From Girardinichthys multiradiatus (taxonomy: Eukaryota > Chordata > Actinopteri > Cyprinodontiformes > Goodeidae), in assembly GCF_021462225.1 (NCBI RefSeq), contig NC_061812.1, forward strand, positions 50,833,848 to 50,897,847: a stretch of 64,000 nt of DNA, written 5' to 3'. The notes beneath the pieces are model-generated. The model had not been told where the DNA came from and did no database searches. It saw nothing but the letters and a program-made list of their open reading frames with translations. Position 1 is the first letter of the stretch. Every line of letters starts with the position of its first letter. Shown piece by piece: positions 33,699 to 47,739 of this stretch. A program made the translations under genes and the position numbers.

Positions 33699-34104
33699 GT
33701 TGCATCACTCCTTCAGTCATGGTTCTCAATCATCTTTAATCAACTTGTTTATATTGTACATAGCCCATTAATCCTCGTTATTCTTTAATTCTGCTTGGTA
33801 GTTAGTTGGATTGTTTTAGCATAGTAAAGAGTTTGTTGATTGAAATATGTTTGACTTTGAGTTGACTTATTTTTGTTAATAAATTCTTGTATTTTAAGAA
33901 ATTATGTGAATTCATTCCATGTGTGTGCAGAGTTTATGCTGTTCAATAATGTCAGAGCTCGTCTCACACCTTTCTATTTTTTCCTAATACCATTGCCTTA
34001 CCTGGCTGGTATTCACAGGACAACCCTTAACAGACCGAAATATTATTTGATGAAATATTAAAATATTAATATTAAATAATATTCTCAGATTCATAATCCC
34101 AACA
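33699..34104 (+). mobile_element. LTR-like family A, 3' part
   Basis: Matches the last 400 bases of the full copy at 37449: gttgcatcactcc, 'cttgtttatattgtacatag', 'agcatagtaaagagtttgtt', 'tggtattcacaggacaaccc', and ends cccaaca. It abuts an L2 fragment on the left and the 5' part of another copy on the right. Confidence 0.75.
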
Positions 34105-35213
34105 CCAGTAATAACATTTCTGGAACTTTCAAAATAAATCGCATTAACCTAATTCCAGCACAGCCAGTAACAGAAACAAGAAGGGAGTAACAGCAGACAT
34201 CACTGTTTGAGTAAAAACTCCGTACGCCAACAAACAGACCTCTTCCACGCAGGTCCCCAGCATAACTGGAAGGAGAGACACAGCGCGCTAATGTCTCTTT
34301 GCTTGCAAATAGACATAACTCTTCAAATTATATTCAAGAGTGTCATACGATCATGTGATCATATCCACAAAGTTAAGTAGGAATGAATTGCTGTTTGTGT
34401 ATCCGGTATTCATTAATGAACTGGGTAATTAAGGTCCAAGCGTGGCTTGACTTTTCTTTCTGAGGTCTACAGAAGCAAACTGTGTTCCAGAGAGTTCCCA
34501 GCAGAGACCCTGTCTCTACAACGGCAAGTAGAACAGTTTTTCCTGGTCTGAAGGAAGGACAATGGGACTGCATCAATGTGGCTACCACAGTAATGTGCAG
34601 TTCATCCGGCCTGGCAGAACGAGCCGCCCCTCCCCACAGCTATGGAGGAAAGCTGCAAGTTAACCCTTTGTTCACTGTGGATGCTTTCTTCAACTTCGTC
34701 GCCCTGAATAACTTGTCTTCAGCATGGTTCACGTAAGAGGTATTGTTTGGGCAGAGAAGAATAGCTTAGAATGAAATAATCTAAACACTTTTTATGTTAT
34801 GACGTTTGGTTTGTTTGTGTTGGGAACTCAGCTTAGTGCTAGCAGTTTAGCTGCTCAGCGCATGTGGTCAGTGCTCAGTTTGTTCTGTGTTTGTGTTTTT
34901 AAAGTTAAGACAAACTTTATTTAAAGGGTGATTTTAAACACAGAAGATCGGCCATAACGCGCCGTCCACGCTTATGCATTTTAACCCTAATATTAGTGGT
35001 ATTTTAAAGGTATGTATTTGATTCTGATGATAAGTTACAAGTTCCTTTTGTTAGCCCCTACCGCTAACTGCTAAGAACATGTGCTTGCCTACTTTGAGTC
35101 AGCTCAAGATCATTTACCCAGAAAGGTTGTTAGTTTTCAATCTAGGAAATAATCTTTCCCTAAATATTATTTTACTAAACTTGATAACTAATTCAACACC
35201 AGATGGATAAATG
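34105..35213 (+). mobile_element. LTR-like family A, 5' part
   Basis: Begins 'ccagtaataacatttctgga' and lacks about the first 10 bases (TGTTGGGACC) of the family. It runs parallel to 37465-38570 through 'aactttcaaaataaatcgca', 'tcttccacgcaggtccccag', 'agaagatcggccataac' and 'gaaaggttgttagttttcaa'. The CRE box seen in other copies has decayed to 'gacatcactg' here. It stops where an L2 tail begins at about 35217. Confidence 0.75.
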
Positions 35214-35216
35214 GGT

Positions 35217-35760
35217 CTCTATCCTTGAAAACTGGCTCAAAGTTTATCTGTTCTTTCTTTCTAGATGAAACGATTAAAGGAGCTACATCCACTAACATTT
35301 ACTTTTCCTTCGCGTAGAAAGTACTACTGGATCAATGCTTCTGTGTTCCTTTTGTGTCTCTGCTCTGTTCTCTCAAACCTCCAGTCGGCCGTGGCAGATG
35401 GCCGCTCACACTGAGCCTGGTTCTGCTGGAGGTTTCGTCCTGTTAAAAGGGAGTTTTTCCTCTCCACTGTCACTACATGCATGCTCAGTGTGAGGGATTG
35501 CTGCAAAGTCAACGCCAGTGACTGTCCACTGTCTCTACATGCTCATCCAGGAGGAGTGACTGCTACAAATCTCTGATTCGATGCAATCTGCTGGGTTTCC
35601 TTCTATAGAAAAACGTTTTATCCAATTTGTATAAATAACTGAATCTGACTTCACTGTTCAATGGTTAGGATTAATTGGAATGTATGTACCTGACTTTTAT
35701 GAAGTGCCTTGAGACAACATGTATTGTGAATTGGCGCTATATAAATAAAACTGAATTAAA
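35217..35760 (+). repeat. L2-type LINE 3' end fragment
   Basis: From 'tatccttgaaaactggctca' to 'ggcgctatataaataaaact' plus gaattaaa, this is a complete L2 3' terminus. The first ~270 bases duplicate 33420-33698. Non-coding. Confidence 0.8.
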
Positions 35761-36205
35761 TCTCGTTTAGGGGTGCAATTAAATTTGTAGTATACTGAAT
35801 ATTGGAGCAAAATAAAATTAAATAGGCTTTGCTAAGACTGGGTGTCTCTCAGCAGCAGAACCTCAGAATCCATCCAGAAAAAATGCAAACACGTTACTTT
35901 ATTGATAAAGTTTTAATGGTAAATATTTTTTGATTGTGTGGTTGTCTTGTATTTGGACCCCAGCCATGGGTTACAACATTAAAGGCCAGTGTTGGGACCC
36001 AGCCATAGATTTCAGGATAGGCCTGCAGAAGCAAACAGTGTTCTAGAGAAGCCCCTGCAGAGATGCGGCCTCCCAGTCTGGAAGGAAGACAACAGAGACC
36101 ACATCACCGTGTTAACGTGCAGTGTGGTTGGCGGACACAACGAGCAAATATACAAACAAATATATAAATAAACTGAACTGAAATTAAACTGAATTGAATG
36201 GACTT
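35761..36205 (+). repeat. Small family-A fragments and an L2-type tail
   Basis: ggaccccagccatgggttac (about 35956) and tgttgggacccagccat (about 35993) are two copies of the family-A start close together. About 36020-36145 matches an internal family-A segment (gcctgcagaagcaaacagtg, acgtgcagtgtggttggc). 36160-36200 is an ataaataaactgaactgaaa tail. The block is rearranged debris. The open frame 35989-36171 is incidental. Confidence 0.65.
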
Positions 36206-37448
36206 AAAGGAGGTAGTTCAGCTTGCCATGTCTCACACTTTTAGTGAAGAGACCCTTCAGTACATGGCCCGTAACATATTGTACCGCAGACAACTCTTCT
36301 ATGTTTCCTAATATTCAATTCAAGCCAAATCATCACTACATCGAGCATTAATAAAGTGCTTTGGTCGCTTAGTCCATCTGATATTCGAGGGAAAGCATAA
36401 GGTCTTCAAAAAAAATTATATATTTCACAACTACAAAAATGAGTTTAAAATGATGGCAGAGGCATCAAAGCATGATGGCATTTCATAGATTTTTCAAAAT
36501 CACCTGTGCAGACATCCATCATTACCTGGAGATCTTTTATTTTAGGTATTGCTTAAAGTGACACTGTAAACGGAACAAAATGAGTAACAAACTTTGTAAT
36601 TGGCATGTTTGTATGTAGGTGCTTATGCTGCATTGCCAGAGTTTAAAGAGATTATAAATGTACTACTCATCAGAAAAAAGCATTTATTTTCTCTTGAAAG
36701 ACTATGACACTTGCTATGTTGAGCACTTGCGGTCATTTGAAGTATTAGAGCATCAAAAGCAGGGTCATGGTATAAAATCTATGTGCCAGCTGTCTGACCA
36801 TAAGCCGCATTTTGCTGATACGATTGCAAATTAACTTATTCTAAAAACAAAACATTTTATTCCAGTGTCTGATTAAAGAAGCAGAACTGAAACATCAGCA
36901 GATCTCCCCAGCCCTTCTGCCAATGTAATGGTAAAACATACTGTACATGACCATACCCAAGCATTTGTTGAAATGTCACTATAATATTTTAAACTTGTAT
37001 GTTACCAAAACTGCACATTCAGATGGAGGCAACAGGGATGCTGAAGCTAAGGGTTATCCTTGATAATGATAATGCTGCCATCTCGTCCATCCAGTGCCCA
37101 AGCCCTCATAGATGAGGGGAAGACATCAACAGACTAAAGGATTAGCAAACTGAAGGGGGTCTTGATAGTTTATCGTTTGCTTACTCTGTGCTGCACTGGA
37201 TGAATATGGACTGTAGGACTTTACAAAAAGAAGAAAACTAGATTGATTGGTGAAAAGACGGAGCAGCTTTTGATGGCATATCAGCAACAGGTACTTAAAA
37301 ATACTTTCACTCCGTTTACTTGGTAATTCCCATTGTCATGCTCAAATTCTTTATCTATTAAGGACTAAAACGACATCTATGCAACAGCAGCCCTGGCCGG
37401 CCTACCCATTTACTTCAAGAAGGATTATTCAGACATAACCAAGACATG
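36206..37448. other. Unassigned non-coding stretch
   Basis: About 1.2 kb with no recognised gene or repeat hallmark. Confidence 0.5.
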
Positions 37449-39285
37449 TGTTGGGACCCCAGCCATAGGGACAAAATGATAAGACCTTTTCTGGAACTTT
37501 CAAAATAAATCGCATTAACCTAGTTCCAGCACAGCCAGAAACGGGGTAACGGCGGACTTCCCGTGACGTCACTGTCCGAATAAAAACCCAGCTTTTGCAA
37601 CAAACTGACCTCTTCCACACAGGTCCCCAAAGGAACTGGACGGAGGGACACAGCGCGCTGGTGTCTCTTTGCTGGCAAACAGACATAACTCTTCAAACTG
37701 GATCTAAGAACGTCATACGATCATGCGATAATTTGCACTAAGTTAAGTAGGAATTAATTGCTGTTTGTGTATCCGGTATTCATTCATGAATGGGGGTAAT
37801 TAAGGTGCAAGCGTTGCTTGACTTTCTCTCTGAGATCTACAGAAGCAAACTGTGTTCCAAAGAATTCTCAGCAGAGACCCTGTCTCTACGACACTGAATG
37901 GAGCAGTTTTCCCAATCTGAAGGAAGGACAATGGGACCGCATCACCGTGGCTACAGCAGTAACGTGCAGTTTGGTCGGCCGACAGAACGAGCTGCCCCAC
38001 CCCACAGTTACGGAGGTTAGCTGCAAGTTAACCCTTTGTTCACTGTGGATGTTTCTTTAACTTCGTCCCTGGACAACGTTTCCTGAGCACGGTTCACGTA
38101 AGAGGTTGTGTTTTGGACAGAGAGGAGTAGTTTAGAATGAAATAATCTAAACATTTTTTTTGTTTTATGACGTTTGGTTTTGTTTATGTTTAAAACTCAG
38201 CCATCTTAGTGCTAGCAGATTATCTGCTCAGCACATGTGCTCAGTTTGTGAGTTCTGTGTTTGGTTTTTTTAAAGTTAAGACAAACTTTATTTAAAGGGT
38301 AATTTTAAACACAGAAGATCGGCCATAACCCACCTCCACGCTTATGCATTTTTAACCATTTTATATTTATTATTTAGTGGCACTTTAGAGGTATGTGTTT
38401 CATTCTGATGATAAGCTATAAGCATCTTCTGTCATCTTCAACCGCTAACAGCTAAGGACACGTGCTTTCCTGCTAAGATCATTTACCCAAAAAGGTTGTT
38501 AGTTTTCAATTTAGAAAATAATATTTCCCTAAATATTGTTTTACTAAACTTGAAAACTAAGTAAACACCATTAAGCCCCATTTCTCCAGAAAGATTTGGT
38601 TCTTATTCAAAATAATATTTCTTTAAATATTATTTTAATAAATAAAGGCAGCTAATTAAACACAGTTGAGAATTGGTCATCCAGAAGGTTGGTTTTATTC
38701 AGCAAAACATTCTTTAAAATATAATTTTATTAAAATAATATTTTATCTGATCTTGCATTGTGAATGGTTGTCTAAAGGTGTACAAATTATTGCCTAAATT
38801 AGTTCCAAGACTAACTTAACTTCACTTCCACATTCTTCAAGATAATCCTTGGTTCTCAAACATTAATAACATTGCATGGTAATGTTGTATCAATCTTTTG
38901 GTCATGGTTTTCAACCATCTTTGATCAACTTGTTTATATTGTACATAGCCCATTAGTCTTCCTTATTCTTTCATTTTGTTTGGTAGTTTAGTTCGATTGT
39001 TTTAGCATAGTAAAGAGTTTGTTGATTGAAATATGTTTTACTTTGAGTTGACTTATTTTTGTTAATAAATTATTTTTTAAGAAATTGTGTGAATTCATTC
39101 CGTGTGTGCAGAGTTTAGCTGTTCAATAATGTCAGAGCTTGGCTCATCCCTTTACATTTTGTCCTAATACCATCGCCTTACTGGGGTGGTATTCACAGGA
39201 CATCCCTTAACAGACTGAAATATTATTTAATAAAATATAAAAATATTAATATTGAATATTAAATAATATATTCATAATTACAACA
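37449..39285 (+). mobile_element. LTR-like family A, full-length copy
   Basis: 1,837 bp from TGTTGGGACCCC to ttacaaca, with TG...CA ends. Flanks are catg (37445-37448) and caag (39286-39289), a 4-bp target duplication if one base has mutated. A CRE palindrome TGACGTCA (37564-37571) is followed eight bases later by a TATA-like aataaaaa. A polyadenylation-like aataaa near 39064 sits about 220 bases from the end. No coding capacity or internal retroviral genes were seen. It fits a solo LTR of a retrovirus-like element or a non-autonomous LTR element. Confidence 0.7.
37564..37588 (+). promoter_or_regulatory. CRE palindrome and TATA-like box of family-A LTR
   Basis: TGACGTCA, then eight bases, then AATAAAAACC. 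The same module is at 49718-49740 in another copy (TGACGTCA, then aaataaaagc), and a near relative is in family B (TGATGTCA, eight bases, TATAAAACCC at 7542-7567). In established promoter terms a CRE binds CREB/ATF-type factors. The promoter role here is inferred from spacing and repetition. Confidence 0.5.
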
Positions 39286-41888
39286 CAAGCAAGGTATATT
39301 ATACTTAGCCATTGCAATAATTTGCACATTGTAATTTAAAAAGAAAAGTTTATACTGCTTAAAATCATTAAATTGGAAAAAACAAAAAAATAAAACTACG
39401 TGTATTTATTATAACCTATTTGTCTTTGACATAAATATTACTGATCAATAATTTTGCACTCTGTATGACATTTCAGGATGAAATTGAGTCGTGCTGGAGA
39501 ATCAGGTTGTAATGACTCATCACTTATGAACTGATATGCTGGTATGCTTGTTTGGGCTAGTCTATGCTCTGCATCTGAGCTATCCTGAGAAGTGTAGTGG
39601 CTTTTTTGAGTTCATTCAAGTAGTGCTGCTGAAGCAAGACAATGAGAGAAAGCAATTAAAACCAAAATTGCAGACACTGATAAATGATGGAGTGTGTTGG
39701 TCACAGGTCAATACATTCTTGCTTGTCCAGGAATCAGTAGTGAATGGGTTCATTCATGTTGTTTTATTTTTTTTCATGTTATTGGCCTTCTAAAAAAGGC
39801 AATATGCAGAAAGTTTAGAATAAGCAGACAGTTCTAATGCTTGAAATACTTGAAATTTTGCTTGCGATTTAAGTTTTAGTCAAACAACTAAGAAGCCTCA
39901 GGTATATTTGAAGAAATGTCTTTACATATAGGGCCTGATCTTTAAAGATCCCTAATAGCAGGTGCTAATTTGCATGTACTATAAATAAATTTCAAATGCA
40001 ATATGTGGGCGTGTTGCTTGCGATTTTCAAAGATTACAAGTGCAATGGATAACAGGTGCTAAACAGGTACAGACCGCCCTATTTAAATGAGGAAATTGCT
40101 TGTGCTACTGGCTGGAACAAGCAGATCCTCTGCTGTGATGCTGAAGATATACAGGGATTGTTACGCTGCATCATTATAAATGATCCAGTTTCTGATTTTT
40201 TCCTTCTGTTCCAATCGGCTCTTGTTTTTCTGGACTGTTACAGTTAGTTAACTTTTGTTGTGCTACTCACAGCAAATTTGTCATCTGCCCTGACAAGATT
40301 ATTTCTCTTATCTTGCTCAACGTAACTTGCAACAAATTGGCCAATCAATATTAACAATATAAAAGACAAATATGTCTGTTAATTAATTTGTCTCCCTTGA
40401 TCTTTTAATTCTTTTCGGAGACTCACTGGGTTCAACTTGTTTCTGCCAGCTTTCAGCTAAAAAATTCAGCAAACAGCATTCACACTGCATTTTCGCAGGA
40501 AATGCAAATGTTTCTAGTTATAATTGCTTTGGGTTCTTTAGACTCTATTAATGTAATTAACTAAAGTAAAATACTTTGAGTTGATAAACTTAAATCAATT
40601 GGTGCAATCAGTTTCCCCAGATCATTTGAGTTAACTTAACTTGTCAGGTTTTACAGTGTGAGAACAGTGAGTTACTTTAAGCAATACCTCACTGACAAAG
40701 CGTTGGCAAGTCGGAGATGGTTTTGCACAGAATTAATCTAAGGAAGAGGGTTGAAATACTAATGTGTATGTTGACAAAGAGTGGGACTTACATTATCTGG
40801 AGTGATAAACGTTTGGAGCTTGTAGCTGACTGAAGTCAACACCACCATCTCAAACAGTTTCACAACTGTTTTCCTTAGAGATTCCAAGGTCAAGAGATTG
40901 ATGAAAGCTGAAACACTTCCTTGTACATAAGTGACAGATGACATGATAATGCAGTGAGTAAAATCAATTTTTGCAGAGCTTGTCACAAGCACAGTCTGCT
41001 AGAAGCAATCAGAATCATTTTCTTTGACAGTTGCCATTTCTCAGGCTGCGCTTTCTGGCTCACTGTATGTGACAGATGCAACCCTTTGGCAGATTTTCTC
41101 CTTGGTTTGTTTCTGCATTAAAGACTTGGGGACACAAACAAGAGGTTCCCAGCTATCAGGAATTGATTTCTTCAGTGTAAAAACAGGTTATGTGAGCCTT
41201 TAAGAACCTTGAAGATTTAAGTGGGCTAAACCTGAAAGTGTAGTTGAAAAAACTAAGAAATGAAGGCCACAATGCCATTAATACAAAAAGTTATTACTTG
41301 TGCAATACTTGAAGATCTGTTTCATTCATAAATGAAAAAAGGGTAACCATTGTTTAAACTTTATTAATGATAAAGGTTTGTAATTGACATTTCTAGAGTT
41401 TGATTGGTTGTTTGGCGTTGCACCACTGCATCACACCTTCTGTCTAGCCACCTAAATTAATTTACACTCCTCTCAACTCCTAAGGAGTTAAGACCCAACA
41501 GTGATCCAGCATGCACTGTTAGCTTTGCTTTTTTTATTAAGATATATGGAGATGAGCTGCAGAGGTCTGACCATCAGCCCACAGTAGCTGTGAGGTGTTG
41601 CCCCATGCTACTCTCCTGTGGGAGCTTGTAAAGGCAATTATACTGCACTGGACAGTCATTCAGAGGGCAGCAGAGATAGTTCAAAGACTAGCTAAAAGTT
41701 TGTGGAGGAAGTGTCCAATCAGATCTGCAGGAGGGAGCTGCTGAATGTTATAGTATGTTTTGGAAATTGTTGATGTCTAATAAAAAAGAGCTGGACAGAG
41801 CTGAGCTGAGTATCGAGTCAATTCACTCAAAACATTCTAGAGAAAGGTTTGTTTTACGTTGACATGTTCAGCATAGGGATACCATAGA
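39286..41888. other. Mostly non-coding stretch
   Basis: About 2.6 kb. Apart from the doubtful exon near 39.5 kb nothing is recognised. 39930-40090 ('caaatgcaatatgtgggcgt', 'atttaaatgaggaaattgct') looks like an end of a fish DNA-transposon derivative, but no inverted partner was found. Confidence 0.5.
39479..39690 (+). pseudogene. Possible decayed terminal exon of a fish SAM-domain-like gene family
   Basis: 39536-39680 reads LVCLFGLVYALHLSYPEKCSG, then VVLLKQDNERKQLKPKLQTL. This resembles the last exon I remember for a large fish gene family often labelled 'sterile alpha motif domain-containing protein 3-like' (pattern 'FGL.YALNL.YP..L..TFE..Q.V...L'). A possible splice acceptor (catttcag) lies at 39471-39478. 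No other exon was recognised nearby, and sequence between it and the acceptor has stops. It could be a chance match or a processed fragment. Confidence 0.3.
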
Positions 41889-42117
41889 TACACACGTGGA
41901 CAAAAATTGTTGGTACTCCTCGGTTAATGAAAGAAAAACCCACAATGGTCACAGAAATAACTTGAATCCGACAAAGGTAATAATGGATAAAAATTATATG
42001 AAAATGAACAAATGAAAGTCAGGCACTGCTTATCCATCTTCTGAGAACAATAAAAGGTTTGAGAACAACCTTCATTCTAAACAGTCTTCTCCTAAGCTGC
42101 CAGAGAAAAATCGCCCC

Positions 42118-42898
42118 ACTGGACCAAGAACCCTAATAGTGGGCAACACAGCTGTGGATGGGATTAAATACTTCTGCAACAGGAAAAACACAGAAGTTAT
42201 GATTGGCACCAGTAATGTGGTCTCCGATATCTCAGAGAATATTCTTGCGATCACAGAAAAGTGCCCATCTCTGGAAAACCTTATATACACCAGTGTATAT
42301 ATCAAGGTGTTTCTCAGCGGATCCTTTGCACCGATTTTCTGTGGAGATGAGATGTTTTCGAGACTTATGATGATTAATAAGTGGTTGGAAAAAACACATG
42401 CTACCGCACGTCATCGACAACTTTTAATATTTCTTGGGAAAAAAGACAACTCTTCAAGCCAGATGGTTTCTGTTTGAACAAGCCAGGAGCCAGATGTCTC
42501 ACATTTAATCTCTATTATTCAGTAAATAATCCACCAGCAGCTTCGACCTTCAGCAGAGAACATGGAGTATCAACAACAATGATATCGCTGCCTCCAACAG
42601 CTCCAGCTGAGACAACCGGCCAGTTGGCTGAGAAAGAGAGGTCATCACAAAAGGTCTCCCCGTCGAAATCCACAGGAGAAGTGGACCCCGCCGTTATACC
42701 ATCCTCCCCCAAAACCCAGACCGACACCCCCGATAAACCCCCCTCACCCCAGACCCCGACCCAGACCGCACAGAACTCTCCCATCTCCCCTCTGAGCCCG
42801 CTTTTTGCTTTACTGGATTCTGACAACATGAAAGGAGCTCTTAAAATCGGGACCCAAATGGCTCTGACATCTTCTCCATTCAACACCCCCCGTGGCTG
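42118..42898 (+). pseudogene. LINE ORF1, SGNH-esterase type, broken
   Basis: 42118-42300 reads GPRTLIVGNTAVDGIKYFC, EVMIGTSNVVSDISENIL, EKCPSLENLI. After frameshifts near 42290-42440 it resumes with KPDGFCLNKPGARCLTFNLY, and a proline/serine-rich tail (SSPKTQTDTPDKPPSP) ends at 42898. This is the SGNH-hydrolase-type ORF1 known from some L2/CR1-group LINEs, where esterase activity has been shown for a zebrafish L2. The nucleophile block (family 'GDS') reads GNT here, so the catalytic serine position appears substituted. The function of the tail is unknown. Confidence 0.75.
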
Positions 42899-42999
42899 AG
42901 GCCCTGCTACTAAACCAACATCTTCCAAATGCTGCAGACCTCCACCCTCTCCTAATCTATCTCCTCCTAGTCAGGACCTTCAAACCACTTCTCTGTGAT

Positions 43000-45970
43000 A
43001 CAGTCTGGGCCCCAGTGGTAACTATCAGAAATGAGCATGTCCAGGAAAAACTTGTGCCCCTAATAGGATATAACTGTAAAATCTCTGTGCTTATACGTGA
43101 TAGAAAGAACAAGCCCAAAAGGGTAAGAGACAGTAATAAACAATCAAAAAAAGCCATAAAATGTCAGGTACAACCAGACACAGAGTTAATATCAGCAACT
43201 AAGTCATATAAACTGGCTTTATTGAACATTATATCTCTGTCAGGAAAATAATGTTTAATCAATTACTTCATTACTGACCACGAGCTTGATATTATGTTTT
43301 TAGCAGAAACATGTTTACAGGAATTTAATGAAGCTCCCATTCTGATAGAGGCGAGGCCTCAAAACTACAATTTTCTTTGTAAGAGCAGACAGCAAAGAAA
43401 AGGTGGAGGGGGGGCCACTTTGTTTAAAGATTTACTAAAGTGTAAAAAAAAGTATTTCTGGGCAAATTTGACTCTTTTGAATATTTGGCTCTCCAGGTAA
43501 AGAGCCTGATCCAATTCATGTTCTTAAATATTTACAGGCCTCCCAAGTCCAAAACAAAATTTTTCAGTGATTTTAATGAACTTTTATCTGTGATATGTGT
43601 TGATTATGACTTTTTAATTATTTTGGGAGACTTCAACATTCACATGGACAATCCTGAAGACAGAAGTGCAATAGATCTATGTGACACTCAGAAATCTTGG
43701 TTTGACTCAACATGTTAAACAGCAAACGCACAAACAGGGACGTATTTTGGACTTGATCATCACTAAGGGTCTAAACATTTCCAAGGTGTCTGTAACTGAT
43801 GTTGCCCTATCAGACCACTTTTCTGTTATTTTTGAAAGCATCATCTGCAATGACTCAGTTTGCCAAAGAGATATGATAAGAAAACGCATCTTTAAGGACG
43901 GTGCTGCTGAAACCTTTAACCAGATTTACTCTTCTACCTCCACTTTGCCCTGTAACACTGTAGATGAGCTGGTAGAAAACTTTCATTCTAAAATATCGGA
44001 CATCATTGATTCAATTGCTCCAATTAAAGTGAAAGTCGTTTCTGGGAAGAAAATATCTCCATGGAGAAGTGCTCCACCAGTCAGAAGTGAAAAAAAGGAG
44101 TGTCGAAAAGCTGAACACAGGTGGCAAAAGACTGGATTCCAGGTTCACCATATTATCTATAAAGAGAGACTATACAGATATAACCTACAACTGAAAAATG
44201 CAAGAGAATCCTTCTTTTCCTAGATCATCAGCAAAAACATAAACAATGTTCATGCATTATTTGCCACGGTCGACAGGTTAACAAACCCTCCTGTAACTGT
44301 AGCATCTGAACTCCACTCTACCAGGGCCTGCAATGAATTTGCTAAATTCTTTACTGAAACAACCCAAAAGATCAGAGGGGCAGTCAGAACATCCACATCA
44401 ACTCCAGTACCAAAGCTGTCTCCAACTAGAACTGATTTTGAGAAATTTCCCAATTTCACCAAATAAACTACAAAAACTTTGAAGAAATCGTACAGCAACT
44501 AAGCTCTTCTTCCTGCTGTATTGATCTTTTACCCACAGCTTTCTTTAAGAAAGCTTTGCCTGTCATAACATCTGATTTAACACAAATAATAAACACGTCC
44601 CTTTTGTCAGGTGTTTTCCCCCAGGCCCGGAAAACAGCAATTATCAAACCTCTATTGAAAAAGAACAACTTGGACAAGCTGCTGCTACAGAACTACAGGC
44701 CTATATCAAACCTCCCCTTCATCAGCAAGATTATTGAAAAAGCTGTGTTTCAACAGTTAAACAACTTCCTAACAATGACCAACTGCTTTGATGTCTTCCA
44801 GTCAGGCGTCTGTGCTCATCACAGTAGGGACTGCTCTTGTCAAGGTGTTCAATGACATCCGTATAAGTACAGACTGTGGAAGAACCACAGTGCTGGTATT
44901 ATTGGACCTTAGTGCAGCATTCAACACTGTTGATCACTCCATTTTCTTAGAGCACCTGGAAAACTGGGTCGGCCTTTCTGATACAGCACTCAGTTGGTTT
45001 AAATCCTACTTGAAGGACAGTGTCTTTTTTGTGTCAGTAGGTAACTTTACATCAGAGACCACAAATATCACATGTGGCGTTCCCCAAGGGTCCATCTTAG
45101 GGCTCCTCCTATTCAATATCTCCATGCTCCCCTTAACTCAGATTATAATAAACAACAACGTAAGTTATCATAACTATGCAGACGACACACAGCTATACCT
45201 TACGATGTCACCAGGTGACTATGAACCAATTCAAGCGCTGGGTAAATGCTTAGAAGAAATCAATGCATGGATGGGCCAACATTTTCTTCAGCTGAATCAA
45301 ACAAGCAAAACTGAAGTAATAATCTTTGGACCAAAGGAAGTGTTTAAAAGTTAGCACACAGCTTCAGTTAATACAGCTAGAAACCACCAGTCAGGCTCGA
45401 AACTTGGGTGTAGTGATGGACTCAGACTTGAATCAGACTTGCACATAAAGACAGTAACAAGGTTGGCCTTCTATCACCTAAAGAAAATCTCCAGGATTAA
45501 AGGACTAATGTCTCAGCAGGACCTTGAAAAACTAATTCATGCGTTCATCTTTAGTAAAATTGATTACTGCAACGGTGTCTTCACAGGTCTGCCTAAAATG
45601 TCAATCAGACAGCTGGAGTTGATCCAGAACGCTGCTGGCCGCGTCCTCACTAGAACTAAGAAAGTGGAGCACATCAGCCCGGTTCTAAAGTCCCTACACT
45701 GGCTCCCTGTAGCTCAGAGAATATACTTTAAAATACTTCTGTTAGTCTATAAATCACTGAATGGCTTAGCACCAAAATACATTACTGACTTGTTGTCAGT
45801 ATATCAACCACCCAGACCTCTCAGGTCTTCTGGCTCAAATCTACTCTGCATACCCAGAACCAGAACCAAACTTGGAGAAGCAGCTTTTAGTTCTTAAGCT
45901 CCACTAATCTGGAAAAAACTCCCAGAAAACTGTAAAAGCACCGAAATCCTAAGTTGCTTTAAATCAAGTT
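43000..45970 (+). pseudogene. LINE ORF2: endonuclease and reverse transcriptase, broken
   Basis: A leader (43000-43250) ends with YKLALLNIISLSGK. Endonuclease pieces: ITDHELDIMFLAETCLQEF, FLNIYRPPKSKTKFFSDF, LIILGDFNIHMDNP, RILDLIITKGLNI, VALSDHFSV, with frameshifts near 43480 and 43690. Linker to 44220 (HRWQKTGFQVHHIIYKERLYRY), stop. Reverse transcriptase from about 44465: [43 protein letters not shown], a small frameshift, then [52 protein letters not shown]. The C-terminal part at 45439-45897 (AFIFSKIDYCNGVFTGLP, LHWLPVAQRIYFKIL) is open. Catalytic residues survive, but the gene needs about six repairs. Confidence 0.85.
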
Positions 45971-46339
45971 TAAAAATGCATTTGTTTAGAGTGGCCTTTG
46001 ACTGTGCCATCTCAACATTATTAGTTGCGTTTTCAGTCCAATTTTCCTTTAATTTTCTTATCCATCATTCTATTCTCTTTATTTTATTGTTTTATTATTT
46101 TTTTTAATTACCTCTGTTTGATTTTCTGTATCATTGTTGTGTTTTGCCGTATAACAGCACCTTGAGTGCCTTCTAATGTCCCCTCGGGGATCAATAAAGT
46201 ATCTTTGAATTGAATTGAATTGTTGCTGAAAAGAGCTATATAAATAAACTTGACCTGACGTTTCAAACATGCTTCAACAGAATTATTTAAAAAAATAATC
46301 TCATGAAACAGGCCTGGACAGAAATTATGGTACCCTTAC

Positions 46340-47406
<1,067 letters not shown>

Positions 47407-47739
47407 AGTGAATACCTGTAACCCTATATATAGGCCTACTGACTGATTACAAGAATGTAGACACCTGTGATGCTAATTAATGGACACACCTTGATTCAAC
47501 ATGTCCCTCTGATCACATTATTTTCAGGGCTACCATCATTTTTTCCAGGCCTGTTTCATGAGTTTATTTTTTAAATAATTCTGTTGAAACATGTGAAAAG
47601 CAGTGTCTGACTTTCATTTGTTAATTTTAATAGAATTTTTATTCATAATTACCTTTGTCAAATTCAAGTTATTTCTGTGACCATTGTGGGTTTTTCTTTC
47701 ATTAACCGAGGGGTACCAACAATTATGTCCACGTATGTA

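Larger units (their letters stand above)
42032..46260 (+). mobile_element. L2-type LINE with esterase-like ORF1, inserted in Tc1
   Basis: The LINE lies in the left arm of the Tc1 element, in the opposite orientation to the transposase. It has a 5'-truncated ORF1, then ORF2, then a 3' UTR ending 'gatcaataaagtatctttga' with a gaatt-type tail at about 46205-46222 and a second tail-like piece to 46260. No clear target duplication could be read: left arm stops after ctgctt, right resumes at tttcaaac. Confidence 0.8.
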
